Shown here one piece after another: positions 22,339-25,755 of a DNA stretch of 25,755 nucleotides (within the stretch, counting starts at the first letter, position 1; the number at the start of each line of letters is the position of its first letter). This DNA comes from Gemmatimonadota bacterium. Its GTDB lineage: Bacteria; Gemmatimonadota; Gemmatimonadetes; Palauibacterales; Palauibacteraceae. Made by a program: the position numbers and the translations under genes. The notes beneath the pieces were generated by a model that ran no database searches, was not told the origin of the DNA, and saw nothing but the letters and a program-made list of their open reading frames with translations. The stretch covers positions 1 through 25,755 of the forward strand of contig JAENXO010000002.1 of NCBI GenBank assembly GCA_016649455.1. The letters run 5' to 3'.

Positions 22339-22410
22339 TCGGTCCTCCGCTCTGATGTCCACACGATGACGGCTCAAGACTGATCTCCCTGCGGACCCGC
22401 GCGCAAGCGA

Positions 22411-22441
22411 AACCCCCGGACGGCATTGCCGTCCGGGGGTT
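22411..22441 (-). terminator. Intrinsic terminator of the bc-type operon
   Basis: AACCCCCGGACGGC (22411-22424) and its exact complement (22428-22441) form a 14-bp stem with a 3-nt loop. On the minus strand it is followed by TTTCGCTT. It lies 37 nt past the cytochrome b gene and upstream of acsA. Confidence 0.85.
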
Positions 22442-22477
22442 GGATTTTCTGTCGCTCGATGCGGTCTCCCGCCTGGA

Positions 22478-23584
22478 TCATCCCATCGGGTCAGCCGTGA
22501 AGCCGAGGTATGTCATGACCACGATGTAGACCAGAATCGCGATGCCAATCCAGGTGAACAGGGGACTTGGCTTACCCTTTGCCGCATTCCGATCGAGAAA
22601 TGGAATCAGAAACAGGAATACTCCACCTAGTGCGAACGCCATGATGCCCACCAGTTCTCCCTCGATGCCCAGGATGTGCGCTGGAAGGAGCTTCAGCTGA
22701 TGGAACATGAACATGAAGTACCATTCCGGCTTGATTCCCGCGGGCGCAGGGGCGAACGGATCGGCCTTCACTCCCAGGTGGGCGGGCAGGAATGCGGCGA
22801 GCGTGGCCAGCAGTGCGACGGCGACGAGCCACCCGATGGCGTCGCGCAGGAAGAAGTTGGGAACGAACTTCATCGCTCTCTTTGGCGACCCGCTGTTCTC
22901 GATGGACGGGGGCACGCTCATTCCCAGCTTCTGGACCAGGAGGAGGTGGAGCCCGAGAAACGCGAATCCTATGGCCGGCAGGATCGCGACGTGGACGCCA
23001 TAGAATCGTGTGAGGGTCGCACCTGTCACGTCGGTTCCGCCGCGAGCGATCTTGAGCGCAAAGTCCCCGACCAACGGAAAGACGCCTAAGATTTCCGTGC
23101 CGACTCTGGTCGCGAAGTACGCGAGCTCGTTCCAGGGAAGCAGGTACCCGGTGAACCCGAATGCGAGCGCCAGGGCCAGGAGAATCACCCCCGAGAACCA
23201 GGTGAGCTCTCGGGGCGGCCGGTAGGCCTTCATGAACAGGACGCTGAACAGGTGGATGAACGCCATCAAGATCATCAAGTTCGCGGCCCAGTGGTGGATC
23301 GATCGAACCAGCCACCCGAATTTCACGTCGGTCATCAGGAACTGGACGGACTCGTACGCCTCATCTGCACTCGGCCGATAGTAAATGAGCAGGAGAATTC
23401 CGGTAGCGATCTGCACCACGTACAGGAAGAGCGTCATTCCCCCCATGTAGTACCAGATCGAGTGTTTGTGGACCGGAACTTCCTTCTTCCGGGCGAGTGA
23501 GACGGCCGGAGCCAGACCTATGCGCTGGTCAAGCCAATTCCAGATCGCAGAAAGACGAGACTCGTTGTTCTCCATGCTCCTCAC
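22478..23584 (-). CDS. Cytochrome b of a bc-type complex (b6-like, fused with subunit-IV-like part)
   Basis: The 368-residue protein joins a b6-like half with four helices (haem ligands H97/H111 and H198/H213) to a subunit-IV-like half with three helices and the quinol-site motif PEWY (286-289). Ligand spacings of 14 and 15 residues are the b6 type; mitochondrial-type cytochrome b has 14 and 14. The residue matching Cys35 of chloroplast b6, which binds haem ci covalently, is Tyr (WYYMGG in place of FYCLGG), so haem ci is probably absent. The GTG at 23584 shares a GTGA with the Rieske stop; an ATG at 23575 is an alternative start. With the Rieske and nonahaem proteins it should form a quinol-oxidising complex in the inner membrane. 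Confidence 0.92.
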   Translation of the reverse strand: MRSMENNESRLSAIWNWLDQRIGLAPAVSLARKKEVPVHKHSIWYYMGGMTLFLYVVQIATGILLLIYYRPSADEAYESVQFLMTDVKFGWLVRSIHHWAANLMILMAFIHLFSVLFMKAYRPPRELTWFSGVILLALALAFGFTGYLLPWNELAYFATRVGTEILGVFPLVGDFALKIARGGTDVTGATLTRFYGVHVAILPAIGFAFLGLHLLLVQKLGMSVPPSIENSGSPKRAMKFVPNFFLRDAIGWLVAVALLATLAAFLPAHLGVKADPFAPAPAGIKPEWYFMFMFHQLKLLPAHILGIEGELVGIMAFALGGVFLFLIPFLDRNAAKGKPSPLFTWIGIAILVYIVVMTYLGFTADPMG

Positions 23585-24036
23585 GCCTTCAGACTGACGA
23601 CGATCTGATCGCCCCGGACGTTCACGTCATATGTATCGAGCGGACGGGGCGGCGGGCCCTGAACGTTCCTGCCATTCAGGTCGAAGAAGCCGTTGTGGCA
23701 CGCGCACCAGATCCGCGACTCATCAGTCCTGTACTGCACAGTGCAGGAGAGGTGGGTGCACTCGGCCGAGAACGCCCGCAGCTCGCCGGTCGGTGTTCGA
23801 ACGAGAAGGCCGGGCCGATTCCCGAACCGGAATTGCTTTCCCTCGTTGGCTCCGATCTCGGCCGGAGTGAACGGCAATGTCACGCTGGAGGTGGCCGACT
23901 CCGCCTCTGCTGGTGGCACGATGAACCGGACGACGGGATAGAAGGCCGAGACGGCGAAAGCGCCGGCGCTCGTTCCCAGGAGCCAGTTGACGAAGCCCCT
24001 CCGGCTCTCAGCGGTTGGACGGTCTGATTCGGACAT
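23581..24036 (-). CDS. Rieske [2Fe-2S] protein of the bc-type complex
   Basis: The 151-residue protein has an N-terminal twin-arginine-type signal-anchor (SRRGFVNWLLGTSAGAFAV, about 11-29) that would be exported folded by Tat and stay membrane-bound. The cluster motifs are CTHLSC (93-98) and CACHNG (111-116). C93/H95 and C111/H114 should ligate iron, and C98-C113 should form the disulfide. The usual CPCHGS is CACHNG here, so the serine that hydrogen-bonds a bridging sulfide in high-potential Rieske proteins appears missing. This points to a lower redox potential suited to menaquinone (inference). It follows the nonahaem gene by 12 nt and overlaps cytochrome b by 4 nt. Confidence 0.94.
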   Translation of the reverse strand: MSESDRPTAESRRGFVNWLLGTSAGAFAVSAFYPVVRFIVPPAEAESATSSVTLPFTPAEIGANEGKQFRFGNRPGLLVRTPTGELRAFSAECTHLSCTVQYRTDESRIWCACHNGFFDLNGRNVQGPPPRPLDTYDVNVRGDQIVVSLKA

Positions 24037-24048
24037 GACGAACTCCTG

Positions 24049-25326
24049 TCAAGCTCGGCCAGGCGAGTCGGCGGGGCCGGACTCTATCTGCCGGACCTTG
24101 AGGACGAGAGCGAGGATGAGTATCAGGATGACTGCTACGGACGCGATAAGACCCATTCGACGAACACGAAGATCCTGCAACGCGGACTGTCCTTCTTCGA
24201 GACTCGTGCGCGCAATTTCGCGACCCGGCGCGAGCGCTTCCGTCACGGCATCCGGTGAAAACGAATGCATTGCGGCACGCCCCATGATGAGTGCGCTGCG
24301 CGAGTCAGTCAGGTCCGACTGGGCGGCGCTGACCTCCATGCCCGCCTGCTCCGCCTCGTGGAGCACAATTGCCGCTGCCTCGATCTCGGAGACGAGCGAG
24401 TCGATTCCGGCGCGCATAGCCATCGCAGCGCTGCCCCCACGGTCGCTGTCTGAATGACAGGTGGTGCACACTGCACCGTCTCCAAGCCCGAGGAGGGAAT
24501 CTCCTGCCTCCCGGATCTCGTGATTGCTGTGACAGGTGGCACAGCCGGGCATTCCCAGAGCCGCGAACGTCTGCGCGTGGCGGCTTTCTCCGTACTGCTC
24601 GGCCATCACAGCGTGACACTGGCCGCAGACATTGCCCACCCAGGAGAGACCCGGTGGCGCCGCTCCGTGGTTTCCATGACAGTCGTTGCAGGTTGGCGCA
24701 GAATGGTCTCCGCCTTCGACCAGTGCCTCGTGATGCACAGAACGCGCGTAATTCTCATGCTGATCGACGGGAATGTCGTAGGGTCCCATCCGGGCAGCGT
24801 CGTCGTGACACCGACCACACGTAGAAGCAACGGTCGGCGGGTAAACAGTCGACTTCGGGTCCGAGGCCGGTCTGATGCCGTGCGGAGCGTGACAATCCGC
24901 GCAGGTCGCGACCGCCGTGTCTCCGGCGGCGGCGAGTCGCTGGCCGTGACGCGACGTCCAGTACTCCGCAACCTGGTCGACACGCAGCGACGGGTTGAAC
25001 TGACGCATGAACTCGCCGTCCGAATGACACCGACCGCAAACCGCGATGACTTCCTCTCCCCGGGGAGCTCCGATGAACCCGAGCGCCGGGTCCATTCCTC
25101 CCGGCCCGGCGATCGAGGCATCGCCGCCATGACAGTCCACGCACCCGAATCCAGCCGCCGCATGGATGTCTGCTTCGAAATGCCCCACGGGGCCTGCCAG
25201 TGGCTCGGAGTCGAGCGCCCGGTGGCATTCGACGCACATGTCCGAGGAGTCCTGTGCGAGCACCTCCGGCGCTCCGCCAAGGACGAGAGCGACGACGACT
25301 GCGGCAGCGGTCACGTTCCTGTTCAT
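24049..25326 (-). CDS. Nonahaem cytochrome c subunit with helical stalk and C-terminal anchor
   Basis: This is the first gene of the bc-type operon, 425 residues from ATG 25326. A signal peptide ends VLAQ-DSSD (about 25). Nine CxxCH motifs lie at about 31-291. A haem-free alpha-helical region of about 90 residues (about 300-388; SLVSEIEAAAIVLHEAEQAG, ending in DLRVRR) follows, then one membrane helix (about 391-410) and a short cytoplasmic tail. Its position, where cytochrome c1 or f would be encoded, suggests that it receives electrons from the Rieske protein and passes them along a haem chain. Multihaem bc complexes are known, for example in anammox bacteria. The helical stalk could pack against other subunits or dimerise. 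It is not a NapC/NrfH-type protein, since the anchor is at the C-terminus. Confidence 0.87.
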   Translation of the reverse strand: MNRNVTAAAVVVALVLGGAPEVLAQDSSDMCVECHRALDSEPLAGPVGHFEADIHAAAGFGCVDCHGGDASIAGPGGMDPALGFIGAPRGEEVIAVCGRCHSDGEFMRQFNPSLRVDQVAEYWTSRHGQRLAAAGDTAVATCADCHAPHGIRPASDPKSTVYPPTVASTCGRCHDDAARMGPYDIPVDQHENYARSVHHEALVEGGDHSAPTCNDCHGNHGAAPPGLSWVGNVCGQCHAVMAEQYGESRHAQTFAALGMPGCATCHSNHEIREAGDSLLGLGDGAVCTTCHSDSDRGGSAAMAMRAGIDSLVSEIEAAAIVLHEAEQAGMEVSAAQSDLTDSRSALIMGRAAMHSFSPDAVTEALAPGREIARTSLEEGQSALQDLRVRRMGLIASVAVILILILALVLKVRQIESGPADSPGRA

Positions 25327-25672
25327 TGGGATGCCGCTCCGAGGAGTTCGAGAAGATCGACCCGGCCTCTCCGAGGGACGGTGTATCCGTCTCCGAAGTC
25401 CTTAAGGCGCATGTGGCTCGGGTTCGATCGTAAACACCGGCTCAATGGAGTGTGACAGAAACCATACTAGGCACGTGTTGCGGCCGGCGCGAGTGCACCA
25501 GAAAGCAAGCGACCTCCGCCGCTAGGTGTCCAACTCCTCGATTCCGTCATGGTGGCCACCCGTGCTATCCGACCATAGCTTAAACGTTCGTCAAGTCCTG
25601 CGTCAGCCTTCGGCGGTGGGGAGACTGGCGAACCTGATTCGCGGCAATCGCTCTCAATCCGGACAGAATACG
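25327..25672. other. Divergent intergenic region upstream of the bc-type operon
   Basis: The 346-nt stretch between the minus-strand nonahaem gene and a plus-strand membrane protein should carry both promoters. Visible items are a perfect 10-bp palindrome GGTGGCCACC (25551-25560) and a minus-strand TTGACG (25589-25594) that resembles a -35 element but lacks a good partner at normal spacing. I see no gene or RNA here. Confidence 0.4.
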
Positions 25673-25755
25673 ATGAGTTCCTCCGAACGCGGCTTCGAAT
25701 CGCTGCTGATCACCGGACTCCTGGTGCTGCTCGGTCTGATGCTGAGCCTGTTCGC
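25673..25755 (+). CDS. N-terminal fragment of an unidentified membrane protein
   Basis: From ATG 25673 the frame reads MSSSERGFESLLITGLLVLL and continues hydrophobic to the window edge (27 full codons). It looks like a short cytoplasmic N-terminus followed by a first membrane helix. An in-frame GTG at 25616 is an alternative start, and neither has a strong Shine-Dalgarno. The product cannot be named. Being divergent from the bc operon, it could share its regulation. Confidence 0.5.
   Translation, partial: MSSSERGFESLLITGLLVLLGLMLSLF

Overview
The window is GC-rich bacterial chromosome from a diderm (Gram-negative-type) organism. It encodes lipoproteins with lipoboxes, outer-membrane beta-barrel proteins and many periplasmic c-type cytochromes. 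No phage, transposon, CRISPR, tRNA or rRNA was seen. The gene mix (baeRF-type protein, b6-type cytochrome b with a multihaem partner, stand-alone BNR propeller, b/multihaem-c fusions) reminds me of Gemmatimonadota, but this is an impression and not a proven assignment.

Left part (1-9421), mostly housekeeping. It holds the 3' end of an outer-membrane protein gene, a 4-TM holin-like membrane protein and a baeRF-like protein, all on the plus strand. A highly palindromic intergenic region (about 1750-2037) separates these from a converging minus-strand group: Fur-family regulator, orotate phosphoribosyltransferase, proline dehydrogenase and NfuA. The Fur and pyrE genes overlap. Plus-strand genes for a DUF192 lipoprotein and class II fumarase follow. 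Next come a minus-strand dihaem lipoprotein with a collagen-like Gly-X-Y stretch and a plus-strand BNR/Asp-box beta-propeller.

Right part (9543-25326), a respiratory island dominated by multihaem cytochromes c. By my count the window holds 79 canonical CxxCH motifs plus one CX4CH: 2 in the dihaem lipoprotein, 4 in a small plus-strand tetrahaem protein, then 16, 19, 11, 10, 8+1 and 9 in six minus-strand proteins. In transcription order on the minus strand the units are: (i) nonahaem protein, Rieske protein and b6-type cytochrome b, ending at an intrinsic terminator; (ii) AMP-forming acetyl-CoA synthetase; (iii) a c554-like multihaem lipoprotein overlapping a decahaem protein, ending at a perfect 28-bp palindromic terminator; (iv) two paralogous fusions of a multihaem c domain to a membrane cytochrome b (11 and 19 haems), then a predicted outer-membrane barrel coupled by a 1-nt overlap to a 16-haem protein, ending at a 15-bp-stem terminator.

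Working model (inference): the bc-type complex and the two CbcL-like quinone/multihaem proteins exchange electrons between the quinone pool and the periplasm. The tetra- and decahaem proteins would carry electrons across the periplasm. The barrel plus 16-haem protein, or the multihaem lipoprotein, could carry them to or across the outer membrane. Acetyl-CoA synthetase in the middle and fumarase nearby fit acetate/TCA oxidation as an electron source. This would be a candidate extracellular electron transfer or metal-respiration system, and as an assembly it is the most interesting thing here. The window ends inside the start of a plus-strand membrane protein gene.
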